From: Theobroma cacao
Taxonomy: Eukaryota; Streptophyta; Magnoliopsida; Malvales; Malvaceae
Assembly (NCBI RefSeq): GCF_000208745.1
Contig: NC_030853.1
Location: forward strand, 12,763,012 to 12,827,011
Direction: 5' to 3'
DNA length: 64,000 bases
The notes under the pieces are model-generated. The model made no database searches, was not told the DNA's origin, and saw nothing but the letters and a program-made list of their open reading frames with translations. This document shows positions 48,486-59,402 of this stretch, one piece after another. How positions within the stretch are numbered: position 1 is the first letter of the stretch; each line of letters starts with the position of its first letter. A program made the position numbers and the translations under genes.

Positions 48486-51112
48486 AAGTTTAGCCGAGTC
48501 CTAGGGATTCTTGTGTCAGTTAGCGGAGTTGTTGGAGTTAATGTAAAGTCTTGTTTATGGGTTGTGACTGCAGCACAAGTCATAGACAGGAGGCTATATG
48601 AACTCCTATTCCTAGTAACCTACCATTTTGCTAACATTATGTAAAGGTCATAAGTGGTGCCGTTGTTCGGGTTTGAGATGCCACCCGAGACACGAGCTAT
48701 TGTTGGAAAGATTTTAAGCAAATGCTCCTAATGAAAGGTTAATGTAATAACAAATCCCTCTGATTAAAGATGAAGGAAATTGGAGCTAGACTAAGAGGTT
48801 TGTAATGACTTATTCATTTAGTGGAGTTATAATTTGAGCCCATAATTGTCAATGGGAAGAAATTGGATGACATTGGATCATTATTGAGGTCAATATAAAG
48901 GAACACGTATGATAATGATAATAAGGGGCACACTTTGACTGGAAGAAATAGTGATGGTTGTAATTTACTTGGAGTTTATAGATCTAAGTATTGAGGAAGG
49001 TGTAAACTGATGTTTATGTGCACGAAGGTAAGTGTACTATGTTAAATGAGCTTGTCATGCCCTTATAGAAATGGTGTGGGCTTTTGAAATATTTTGTAAG
49101 CGTATCAGTGTCGACTATGCACATAGCAGCTTAGATGGAGCTGGTTTTGATTTCAATTAAGTAATTGCAAGATCCCAAGGCTCGATTTGAGCTATTATGG
49201 TTTATAGTTATAAGTACATGAATTAGCCTAAGGGTGAAATTTAGTGACTATTATAATTGATCTATGGTCATCAAGTGAGAGGTTGGTAAACAAATTTTCT
49301 CTAAAGAGGAGCATGAACTTTGTTATGTTGTGTGTGAGGTCAAAGGATTCAAGGACTAGCTGTGGATTGATAGCTTAAAATTAAATGATTGAGAGATGTC
49401 AAATCTAGTCTAAATGCCATATGGAGTTCTATATTTGAGTTTGATATACGAATTGCTTTAATGATCAATTTAAAAGTCTATTGGGTTTAGTATGCAATCT
49501 ATGATAAAAATGATCAATTCTGAATGTGATCTTCACAGAGGTAAAGGATTTAGGAAATATCAATTTTTGGATAAGTTCTAAGAGGGAGTTTCTACAACCT
49601 ATGTTTAAGAAATTTTGATTTTTATAGCCGCAAGGGCAAAATGCAATAGTTAAGTAAATCATATACTTTATAAATGTAATTGGTTAAGGATTGGTGAGTA
49701 AAGTTAAGATCTTAACACTAAGTGGTGTACAACTTGATGTTTAGTTATTTAAGAGTTATTTGAAAACAATTGTCTAATCAAGTTGCATTAAAATGTTATG
49801 GTAAAGGTATATGATTGTTAGTAGTAGAATATTCCTGAAGGATGATCTTAGCATACCACTAAAGGTGAAATATGGAGTAGACATGTCGAAATTGAGGAAA
49901 GTAAGAAAGGGGTTCTTACACATGGTAATGGATGTTGATATTTAAATGGATGTGTATATATATATATATGGCATTACTTATGTCATTGGTGGAAGCAAAG
50001 AATTGTTCTTAGCGATTTGAGATTTGAACACAATATCCCTGGTGGGTTGCAGAGGTGGTATTATAAGATATTAAATTGACATAATATACGCTATTGGAAA
50101 TAATTATGAAAATGGAGGAAGAATAAATTCTAGAATTTTGAAGTAATGATGTGAGCATAAGTAGAATGAGTAGCGTTGATTAAGTAAACTCTAGTAGCCA
50201 CCACACTGCAGTGCTAGGAGCACCTCATGTCTAGGACGTATGAATAAAATGGGAAGGGTGTGAAGCTGAACTTACGAGCTGAATTATGGTCATTTGGAGT
50301 TGATGTTAAGCTTCGTTAATTGGAGCTTTGAGGTTTTGGAAAAGTATTTATATGAATGAATTGGAAAGTTTCTTTATTGCCTTATATATTGACATGTAGG
50401 TAAATGAGATAAGAGATTAAATGTCACAGCCCAAATTTTAGGCCATGACCGACGCATGGGCCCAATGGGCATAGCCCACTAAGCCCAAGCAAGCCTCTTT
50501 ATGCAATTTTGATTATCACTCCCAACCATCATTTCAAAAACCACATATTGCAATGCTCCATTATAAATATTTTAGTAACGTTTTATAGCAATCCAATATT
50601 CACATTTGTATTATGCTAACATAGTATTACTCATTTGCCACCTTACAGTGGCATCAGTCATCAAATATGTTTATTTGATTTTTTACATGAATCTTAGTGG
50701 TCTACATTACTTATATATATACACAAGCATACGACTTTTGACCTTCAGCGGGTGAGGGTACAACTACTGAGATGCCATAGTACCTACAAAGAAGGCGAGC
50801 ATATGTGTACGACTTAATCTAGGTCCCAACTACCTCCAAATATGAAAACATGAATTTTAAAAATGTGAGTATAAAACTCAGTGAGTGAACATAAGAAGGG
50901 AACAAGCAATCAATAGGAAGAATTTAGAAATCATGATGCACTTGTTTCAAAAACAATGCAATTGATTTAGTTTCTTACTAAAAACCCCTCATTTCAAACT
51001 TTGATTAATAACCTCATAGTGTTGCAAAAACCCAAGATCAATCCATGAAGTTAAATGGGCAAAAAATATGTCAAAATCAAGCAAGGTAGAAAGCATGGCA
51101 ACAAGTTTCTCC

Positions 51113-51466
51113 GTATAGTGAAGTTCATTCTCGCTGCAGCAAGATTTAGGCTACCAAAACAGAAAGTTTCTCGCTGTAGCGAGAAACAATATCAGTTTGC
51201 ATGTGTTTCAATTTTTCTAGCATATCTCCCGGTACAGAAGTCCAATTGACCTGATTTTCTGAGCATTAGAAAGCTAAGAGGCAGGGATACATATGTTTAC
51301 CACTTATCTCAGTTCAGATGGAAAGGTGGTAAAAGTCTTCATCAAAGTGAAAGCATTGCATCAAAACCTGAGAGTTTCTCGCTGCAATGAGATTTATTTT
51401 CGCTGTAGTGAGAAACAGGGCTAGTTTATGCCCCCACCACCTGAGAGTTTCTTGCTGCAGCGAGAA
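51113..51466. repeat. Cluster of six CTGCAG-type palindromes in LTR K
   Basis: Near 51115 (CTCCGTATAGTGAAG), 51131, 51169, 51378, 51400 and 51451 (CTTGCTGCAGCGAG). They come in pairs 16-25 bp apart with 'GAGAGTTTCT' before and 'GAGAAAC' after. Confidence 0.8.
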
Positions 51467-51671
51467 TGCGAGATTCAGGGGAGATGACATTTAAGGGATT
51501 TCACATGCCACAAAATCCATTCTTACTATATTGCACATCAAAGTGAACACATTGACAATAATCAAGTTTCTCATTATTCATTTCAATCACATATTATAAT
51601 CATAAACTTCGTATCACATATACGTATATAAACATATATAAACATGTACACCACCCCACTTCATTCATCGT

Positions 51672-51780
51672 CATAGCTAGGTCATCATCATCATCGGCTT
51701 ATGCTCACTCCTTACTCGCACATAGTCGGGTCAACATCGACTTATGCGCACTCCCACTCGCACATAGCCGGGTCAATATC
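51672..51780 (-). repeat. Hairpin tandem array in LTR K, two to three units
   Basis: GGCTTATGCTCACTCCTTACTCGCACATAG and CGACTTATGCGCACTCCCACTCGCACATAG type units (51700, 51740), shown here as family words only. The minus strand gives the same TGTGCGAGTAGGGAG loop as 38359. Confidence 0.75.
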
Positions 51781-54700
51781 ATTACACAACATTATTCGTG
51801 TATATATATATATATATGTCAACACAGTATAGGAGCACATAGGTCCGTCCTTTTACACATTTCACATTCTAGCAACATCAATACATTTTATCAAGGGCTT
51901 GTTCCCCAGCACACATTTTTAAAGAAAAGTTGGTTAAAATCATTCAAATGTTTTGTGCAAATACATTCACATTCTCAAAACAATTTTTGAAATGCAAGTT
52001 CACTCATCGATCTTGTTGATTCTTTTGCTTGACTCTAACCTCAACTAATGGTTCAAATGGGCAAGTGAGGCCTTGTTGGAACCTATACACACACAACATC
52101 ACAACCAACCCAAATTGGCATTAATATAATTCTAAAAGTTATTTCTTAACTCAAGCTCAACTAGTTATTCCTAATTAGTTTTCAATCACCATTAGGTGGC
52201 TATTTATTTCACTACTCTAGTCACCTTAAAAATGAATAACAATCTCAACAATAGATTAACTCACCACTCCAATCATCAACCATTATCATCAGCTTGAAAA
52301 TTTAACCTAATTCATTACTCACCTTGGTGGTTTTTTTATAGTTGAATTCTTTTTCAAAAGCTTCCAAGCTACTATGGCAAGTCTCTCTTTCTCTCTCTAA
52401 AACTTTCAGCTAATGAGAGAAAGTGCTGAACAAAGACTTTTGAGGGTTTTAAGGTGGGAGAGTGAAAGAGCATAAAAAGTTCTATGAAAAAGTGCTCAAA
52501 AGCATGAAAATTGAAGCTAAAGAGAGAAAGTTATGGAAGCTTTAAGGGAGGCTTCCATGGAGGATGAAGAAACGTGAAATGGGAGGAAGAAGAAGAAGAA
52601 GAAGCTGCTAGAAGCTGTTGAAGCTCAGATATTTATGCTTCAAGTTAATCCAAATTTCCACCAAAATTACCAAAATGCCCTTAACATGGTGGCTTTGTCT
52701 TCCTCCCATCCTTTGTGCAACCTTTTTGCTCTTTTAACACCGAAACAAAGTCCATAGTAGTTTAAAGGTACTCGGGTTCACGAAACTTAAAAATTTAGAC
52801 TCGAGATGCAAAATGACCATTTTGCCCTTATTGTGAAAATTATCATTATTTTTATCTTCCTCCTTTATTTACCATCATAAACATCATTCATTCATTCCTT
52901 AGGCCTATTTAGACCTTAATAGCATAAAACAAAACCCACTCATATGAGCTCACCAAGAAAAATTATGAAATTACCCTTGGTCATCATTATCGCGTCTACT
53001 TCTAGTTATATGCCTATGGAGATCGAGATTTCATAGGTTCACTTCTGAATTACGCTTTTAACTTAGTAATCAACCTCAATTGGCATCCGTAAACTTTATT
53101 AGCCACCGTATCAAAATACAGGATACTACATTAAACCTTGTTAAAGGCTAAGGAAAGAGTGAATGAAAAGTAAGGTAAATAATGGGAGAAATACGGATGT
53201 TGCTATGATGAACATAAGAAGCTTAAGAACAATCAATGCAAATATACTAAGATAGTTGTGTGGTCCGAATCAAGGACAATGACATCTTAGGAGATTTGAA
53301 AATAATGTCTATTGGAACTGATGAGGTGGAATGTCATTGAGCATACATTGGACTATTAAAGTTATGAGTGGTTTTGAAGGTAAGCTTTTGATTGTTTAAG
53401 TCCTCAACTGAATTCCACCATGTGTTTAAGTGTTTCGGAAGTGCATTGAAAAGCATAAGAGAATATACTAGTTAACTTGCCATAAAAGATCGAAATGGCA
53501 TGGCCATGAGAGGCTCGTGAGCAACCAAGCAATGTATAAGTAAGTGTGCAAGGGAGTTATGATTGATAGATAAGGGTAGAACTTTAATGATGGGACAATG
53601 TTCACTGCTTTAGATATTGAACCATAAGTTATGGGCTTGTATCCACTTTGTGAACACTTTGGTGAGATAATTTAAAGGGGTTCTCACAATGTGAAAACAT
53701 TAAAGCTCAAGGAGCTAATAGTTATATAGTGACGTTGGTGTTCGTGACTGATATGTCACGTAGTACAAAGGTACGCTGCAAGTTTAAGAATGTTTGGAAA
53801 TGTTGGTTTGAGACAATGATTATCTTGCCATTATGTAGACCCGATAATGCTATGGTCTTGATACGCTTGTGGAGGCAGAGTATACAATGGTAAAAAGTGT
53901 TTCCTTCACATGTTTTATTTCATTTTGAGTAATTATCAAAGTAGAGTACCTGATAAGGGTAAGCAAGGATTGAACTATACTTTAAATGCTTAGTGAATAA
54001 TGGCGATATGCTCTAGTTAATTAATATTACCCTTAGTGAGGAAATATCAGTACACAATGGGATTCGTAGAGATCTACTTGGGAAAGAGATGATGATTTGA
54101 TATTTCAAGTAAGCATGTATGAGTAAAGATTTTGGTAATAAGCCATGATTTAGAGTTAGGATACAAGAATATGATTTGAGACTCAGTAATGTTGAGATGA
54201 AGTAAGAATATAACATATATGTTGGAAGTACGAAAGACAATTAAGAAGTAAAGAAGACTTTTAAGGATTGTGGTATAGCATAAATGTAATGATCAAGTAA
54301 AGATAAATTTGAAAGATCAACAAAATAGTAAGGCATACATGGATACTGGAGGGTAACTTGATGAAAATGATAATTAGTGATTGTGACATGTTTATGACAA
54401 TGTGGCGCAAGGATGAGCGGTAGGATGAAGCTTACACATCTGATTTGAAGTGATAAGAAAAGAGTATAAGCATGTAAATTATGTGAAGTTATGCATTTGC
54501 ACAATGAGAATTTGTGTGGATTACATAAGAACCAATTTATGGTAGGGTGTGAAGTAAATGGTGATTAAACATTCGAAAGGGTAATCTGGAGTTGATTATA
54601 CCCTAATATTCATGGATTAGGCATGACCCATGGGAATGAAATGGAAAAGTAAAAAAGGAAACATTAGCTATGAGAATATGATGATGAACCTAGGCTATGG

Positions 54701-55195
54701 ATTGGAATGAATAGAGGAAATTTGCTTCAAAGTGATTGACAAGGGTTCCTACATATAGTGATGGATGATGATTCTTAAATGTGCATGTACATACATATAT
54801 ATATGGAGATGAGCATGTGATTAACTAAAGTGAAGAATTATTTATAGTGATTTGAGTTTTGAGTTTGACATGTTTAATGAGTTGTATAGACGACGCGATG
54901 ATGAGAGTTACCATTAGAAGTTGAGCTATGTGAGTAAAGGAGAATGCAAGTGCAATAGAGAAAGAAGGGATTTTAAGGAATTAGAATTTACATCGTGGTT
55001 GAGCCATACAAATGGATTAATATGATCAAGATGTAAGGATTAACGAAGTGTTATATCATAGTTAAATTAGACTTCCACGAAGCATTAGTGCCACGGATTG
55101 AGAATAAATGATGATAGTACCCTAATGCGAGTAATTGGAGGAATTGATTCAAAAGATGAAACTTAACTTTGTTAATAATGATTCAACATATGAGG

Positions 55196-55346
55196 AGCAA
55201 CCAGTTGCTATTCTTGATAGACAAGTCAAAAGCTCCGCTCAAAGGATGTAGCCTTAGTGAAAGCATTATGGCAAAACAACACTAGAAGAGAGATAATTAG
55301 GAAGGCTAAAGAAGAGTTGCTGACAAGTATCCACAGCTCTTCCATG
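55196..55346 (+). pseudogene. Relic of Ty3/Gypsy integrase C-terminus (element B)
   Basis: Frame 1 from about 55206 reads VAILDRQVK; a shift leads to KALWQNNTR (55257 on) and a degenerate E-rich stretch, then a frame near LLTS.. and the PPT. This follows …ILDR.VK.LR…VKVLW.N…EEATWE.E… of Tekay/Del-like Gypsy elements. The 61-codon ORF at 55257-55442 runs on into the LTR and is not a real end. Confidence 0.75.
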
Positions 55347-55400
55347 CATATAGATGCGCTATCTTATAGTTTGATTCAAACTCGGGGACCGAATTTCTTT

Positions 55401-55412
55401 AGTGGGGGAGAA
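55401..55412 (+). other. Polypurine tract of element B
   Basis: AGTGGGGGAGAA directly before TGTGAGACC. A clean plus-strand primer site. Confidence 0.9.
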
Positions 55413-56527
55413 TGTGAGACCTCGACCTTAACAGACATGTAACGGAGGTAGACCCTATGATGTGGAACAGGGGTAGTTTGGTCATTTTCTTGGAGAGCTC
55501 CTAGAAGTGGGTTTTCTAATATTATTAAGGCCTAAGTAGGCCTAAGTCATAAATGAATGCTGAAAATAAGGATAAAATTATAAAAAAAATAAAAATAATG
55601 ATGATTTCCAAGGTAGGGGCAAAATGGTCATTTTTCATCTCGAAACTAAATGTTTCAGTTTTCATGAACCTGAGTATTTCTAGACTATTATGGACTTTGT
55701 CTTAGTATCAAAAGAGTAAAAAAGATTGCACAAAGGATTGGAGGAAGACAAAGCCAACTTGTTAAGGGCATTTTCATAATTTAAGTGAAGTTTGGATAAG
55801 CTTAGGTTATAAACATCTCATTTCTCTAGCAGCTTCCTCATTTTTCTAGCAGCTTCTTGTTCTTTTTCTTCTTATCTCACATTTCTTCATCTTCCATGGA
55901 AGCCTCCCTTAAAGCTTTCATAACTCTCTCTTTCTAGTTTTAATTTTCATGCTTTTGAGCACTTTTTCATAGAACCTTTTATGCTCTTTCACTCTCCCAC
56001 CTTAAAACCCTCAAAAGTCTTTGTTTAGCACTTTCTCTTAGTAGTTGGAAGTTTTAGAGAGAGAGAGAGAGAGATTTGCCGTAGTAGCTTCAAAACTCTT
56101 GAAAAGGAGTTCAACTATAAGTCCACCAAGGTGAGAGATGAGTTAGGGTTGATTTTAGGTGGTTAGAGATGGCTAATAATTAGAATTGTGGGTTGTTATA
56201 TTTTTTATGATTATATTGTGTGTGATAGGTTCCAACGAGGCCTCACATGTCTGTTTGAAGCAATAATCAAAGTTAGAGTCAATTAAAGATTCAACAAATA
56301 TCGGTGAGTGAACTTGCATTTCAAAATGTTTTAGGAAGTGCATACATGTTTAAATAAATCATTTGAAAGTTTCATTTGTTTTTGATTTAAAAATATACAT
56401 GGGGAACAAGCCTTTGATGAAATGTTTCTATCTTGTGAAATGTTCAATATGAATGGTTCATGCGTTATCACATTATATTGATATGTATATTATGCATTGG
56501 ATGTTCCTTTTGTGTGATAATGATGAT

Positions 56528-56640
56528 GCAGCTATGTGCGTGTGGGAGTGCACATGAGCTGATGATGACCCAACTATGTACGAGTAGGGAGTGCACATGC
56601 TGATGATATTGAAATGTGCGAGTATAGAGTGCACATGACG
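56528..56640 (+). repeat. Hairpin tandem array in element B 3' LTR, three units
   Basis: Units CAGCTATGTGCGTGTGGGAG with right arm GCACATGAGCTG, CAACTATGTACGAGTAGGGA, and AAATGTGCGAGTATAGAG. The first keeps an 11-12 bp stem with one bulge; the later ones are more decayed. Confidence 0.8.
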
Positions 56641-56838
56641 ATGAATGAAGTGGGGTGGTGTACGTGTTTATATATGTTTATATATATGTATATGTGATAG
56701 AAAGTTTATGATTATAATATGTGATTGAAATGAATAATGAGAAACTTGATTATTGTCAATGTGTTCTCTTTGATGTGCAATATGGTAGGAATGGATTTTG
56801 TGGCATGTGAAAATCCCTTAATTGTCATTTGCCTTGAA

Positions 56839-56960
56839 TCTCACTGCAGCGAGAATGCAAGAACCTCTCGGGTTGTGGGGTTACAAACCAGCCCTGTTTC
56901 TCACTACAGCGAAGAAGAATTCTCACTGCAGCGAAAATGGATTCTCGCTGTAGAGAGAAA
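56839..56960. repeat. Cluster of CTGCAG-type palindromes in element B 3' LTR
   Basis: CTCACTGCAGCGAG (56841), CTCACTACAGCGAA (56901), CTCACTGCAGCGAA (56922), CTCGCTGTAGAGAG (56943); a fifth at 57165. All are one to three changes from CTCGCTGCAGCGAG. Confidence 0.8.
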
Positions 56961-58096
56961 CTCTTGGGTGTCCCAAAATTTTGGGGCAGTATTTCCACTT
57001 TGACAAAGATTTTGACCACCTTATGGTTAGAATTGGGCAAAGTGGTAAAAATAAAAGTTGTATCCCTGTCTCTTAGCTTTCTAATGGTTTAAAATCCATG
57101 TCAGTTGGACTTCTGTAGTGGGAGATATATTTAAAAAACCAAAACATATGCAAACTAAGAATGTTTCTCACTACAGTGAGAAACTTGTTGTCATGCTTGC
57201 TACCTTGCTTGATTTTGACATATTTTTCACCCATTTAACTTTATGGATTGATCATGGGTTTTTGCAACACTATGAGGTTATTAATCAAAGTTTGAAATGA
57301 GGGGTTTTTAGTAAGAAATTAAATCAATTGCATTGTTTTTATAATAAGTGCATCATGATTTCCAAGTTCTCCTTATCGATTGCTTGTTCCGTTCTTATGT
57401 TCACTCACTGAGTTTTATACTCACGTTTTTAAGCTTCATGTTTTCAGATTTGGAGGTAGTTGGTACCTAGATTGAGTGTCCACATATGCCCATCTTCTTG
57501 GTAGATACTATGGTATCTCAGTAATGGTACTTTCACTTAAAGTCACTCCGCTGATGGTTGAGAGTTTTTTGTCTGTGTACCTGTATATGTAATATATACT
57601 ACTAAGAGTCATGTTATAAATGAAGTATGTATTTGTTGGATTGATGATGATGCCTTTATGAGACGGTAATGAGTGACAGTACTTTGAGATAATACAAATA
57701 TGAATATTCTGTTGCTATAAAATATTACTAAAACATTCATCGTTGAGAATTACAACATATGGTTTTAAAGATGATAGATGGAATGAGGAACAGGATCTCA
57801 TAAAGAGGCTTGCTTGAGCCTAGTGGGCTATGCCCACTGAGCCCATGCACAGGTCATAGCTTGAAATTTGGGCTGTGACATTAATGCTTGGTTGCTTATA
57901 AGTTTGGAGGTGCGCTTGTTACGCACGCCATGTCTAGAAGAGATGGTAGTCCGGATAACCCTTACAGTACTGCTAGAGATCCCTAGATTCCACTGCTAGG
58001 AGCTAATGGCTCCTTGATCTTGGGAGTTAAGAAAGTAGCCAGTCTCTAATTCTTATTGGATGGATCCCACCAGATTTTGAATTATTGTTTCGCAGT

Positions 58097-58429
58097 ATGA
58101 AAAGCCTCGAAAGTAGTGAGAGCTCTGCAAGTAAGGCAAGCATTGAGATCTGGGAAGGCGTAAAAAGTTTCTTTTTGGAAATGTATGAGGAAAAGATGAA
58201 AGAGGTAATTGCAAGAGGATGTTGTCATCCTAGAAAGGTATTTACTGTCCGAGACTTTCGTCCTGGATGTGGAAGGGGTGCTACACTTGTGAGTAGGGAG
58301 GAATGCACAAGAATGCAGAACGCTTGGATTAAGGATAATATGGGGAAACCTCAAGAGATGGAAGATGACCCAGAAGAGTATCCATTGATGTGTTTGGATC
58401 AAGGTGACGATGATCCTAATGATGTTTAA
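58097..58429 (+). CDS. Unrecognised 110-residue ORF in element C interior
   Basis: I do not recognise a family. The frame is open from 58049 but the first ATG is 58097, starting MKSLESSESSAS. Visible parts are a Ser-rich start, a likely helix (residues about 15-38, WEGVKSFFLEMYEEKMKEV), a Cys/Arg/Gly-rich middle (GCCHPRK, RPGCGRG, residues 40-62), and an acidic tail (MEDDPEEYP and DQGDDDPNDV). Charge-rich, low in Leu/Ile/Phe runs, and so unlike the AT-driven ORFs nearby. It begins about 410 bp after the 5' LTR once element B is removed, where gag would start. It could be a gag fragment, an element-specific small protein, a captured host exon, or chance. The antisense ORF at 58082-58438 is its shadow. 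Confidence 0.35.
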   Translation: MKSLESSESSASKASIEIWEGVKSFFLEMYEEKMKEVIARGCCHPRKVFTVRDFRPGCGRGATLVSREECTRMQNAWIKDNMGKPQEMEDDPEEYPLMCLDQGDDDPNDV

Positions 58430-59402
58430 TATTTTCATTGAATTTCGTATTACTTTAAGTCTAGGCAGACGGGGTGTAAATGAAGTAGTAGTAGTTATTT
58501 GTAAAAAAGATTTAAGAGTTTGGCTTTTGCTTTCGTATGACTCGAACGAATTATGAAATAGCTGTTTTAATGACTTGATGCGAATTGGAATCTTCTGGTA
58601 TGATAGAGGTGGACTAGCAATATAATTGTTGAGGAAGGATATTCACCTTAGTGGTGTGGTTGGTTGCCTTAGATAATTATTAAAGGTCGACGTAGAAAGG
58701 CATTAATGATACAAGCAACTACAAGACTTGACAAATGATTACCTCTTAATCGTGGAAATGTAAAATTTGAAATCTCAATTGTAGTTACAATTTGGAAGGA
58801 TATGAGAGAAATTATTGAGACTATAGATGACACTTTGAATGGTTCATGTGATTAAGTCGAGGATTGTAAACTTAAGTATGAGGGAATTGTAACCCGATAT
58901 TCCCATGGATGAGAAATGTTAAGGGTATATGATGGATAAATAGGAAAAGGGTCAAAAAGGATAATTCAATGGTCAAGTGTCTGTAGTGTGTAGGTAGGTC
59001 CTAAAGAGTTGTGCAATGCACAAAAGAAGAAAAAAAGGTATGTAAGTTTTTTAATTGTTTCTTATGAAGTACGATTAATGGTAAGAATGGAGGCACATGG
59101 TGCCATGACATTATAAAATGACAATTTGGGCACAAATATAGACCATTTGTCATAGCCCAATTCTTGGACCATGACCAGAGCAAGGACCCAATAGGCTTGG
59201 CCCACTGAACCCAAGCAAGCCTTTCTATGAAAACTTGTTTATTAGACCACTTGACCCTCTTTTACCTCTAAGGTTCTTAATTAATTATTTTCAAAAATAA
59301 TTTCTTTTCGAAAATAAGTCATGGCAACTGAACAATACCATTCACAAAATAATATTACCATTTGCCAACTTGTGACGACATTAACATGCATACCAAACAT
59401 AC

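Larger units (their letters stand above)
50422..53130 (-). mobile_element. Solo LTR K, reverse (TSD TTAAA), B-type with a C-type 5' extension
   Basis: TTAAA at 50417-50421 and 53131-53135. On the minus strand the LTR ends GGCTGTGACA like B, and most of it is B-like (promoter, hairpin array 51672-51780, palindromes). The B-like start is at 53035 (complement TATGAAATCTC against TGTGAGACC), but 95 bp more follow (53036-53130), ending GGATACTACA. These resemble the start of C-type LTRs (…CCGTATCAAAATA…). Since the TSD encloses both parts, the mosaic moved as a unit. Confidence 0.9.
48468..55412 (+). mobile_element. Element B interior, non-coding, split by solo LTR K
   Basis: Pieces 48468-50421 and 53136-55412. 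The first kilobase follows element A base by base with gaps: the AGTCATAGACAGGAGGC block (48584), ATGCCACCCG (48678), 'TAAAGATGAAGGAAATTGGAG' (48765) against 'TAAAGATGGAGAAATTTGGAG' (1213). Stops in all frames. I see no RT or protease motif; only the integrase end is readable. Confidence 0.75.
47028..57880 (+). mobile_element. Element B: Ty3/Gypsy, both LTRs, TSD TTAAT
   Basis: 5' LTR 47028-48467, PBS 48473, interior 48468-55412 (4.23 kb without K and one TSD), PPT 55401, 3' LTR 55413-57880. TTAAT stands at 47023-47027 and 57881-57885. A decayed integrase C-terminus before the PPT places it in Ty3/Gypsy. The interior is otherwise non-coding, so the element needs helper proteins. The 5' LTR lacks 1025 bp that the 3' LTR still has. 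Outside this gap the LTRs differ by roughly 5-7% in the parts I compared. Confidence 0.95.
55413..57880 (+). repeat. Element B 3' LTR (2468 bp)
   Basis: TGTGAGACCTCGACC to TTTGGGCTGTGACA. Undeleted reference for the family: GA-rich run at 56058-56074, hairpin array 56528-56640, palindromes 56839-56960 and 57165, the TCACTCACTGAG core (57400), and the terminal AGTGGGC/GCCCACT hairpin (57822-57838). Confidence 0.95.
46831..59147 (+). mobile_element. Element C interior (46831-47027 and 57886-59147)
   Basis: Element B is inserted 197 bp after the LTR. The two C parts join at TTAAT. The first part has ACGCAAGCTAAGGACAGGAGG (46940-46960), a diverged form of the leader shared by A and B. The second part holds an ATGTCTAGAAGAGATGG start (57929) that soon meets stops, then the ORF at 58097-58429, then 0.7 kb without a readable frame. 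The interior is cut at 59148 by a reverse C-type LTR; no 3' LTR is seen in the window. Confidence 0.65.

Noticed and set aside
58082..58438. 118-codon antisense ORF over the element C ORF
   Set aside because: Shadow of the + strand frame; composition is less protein-like and it runs against the element direction.
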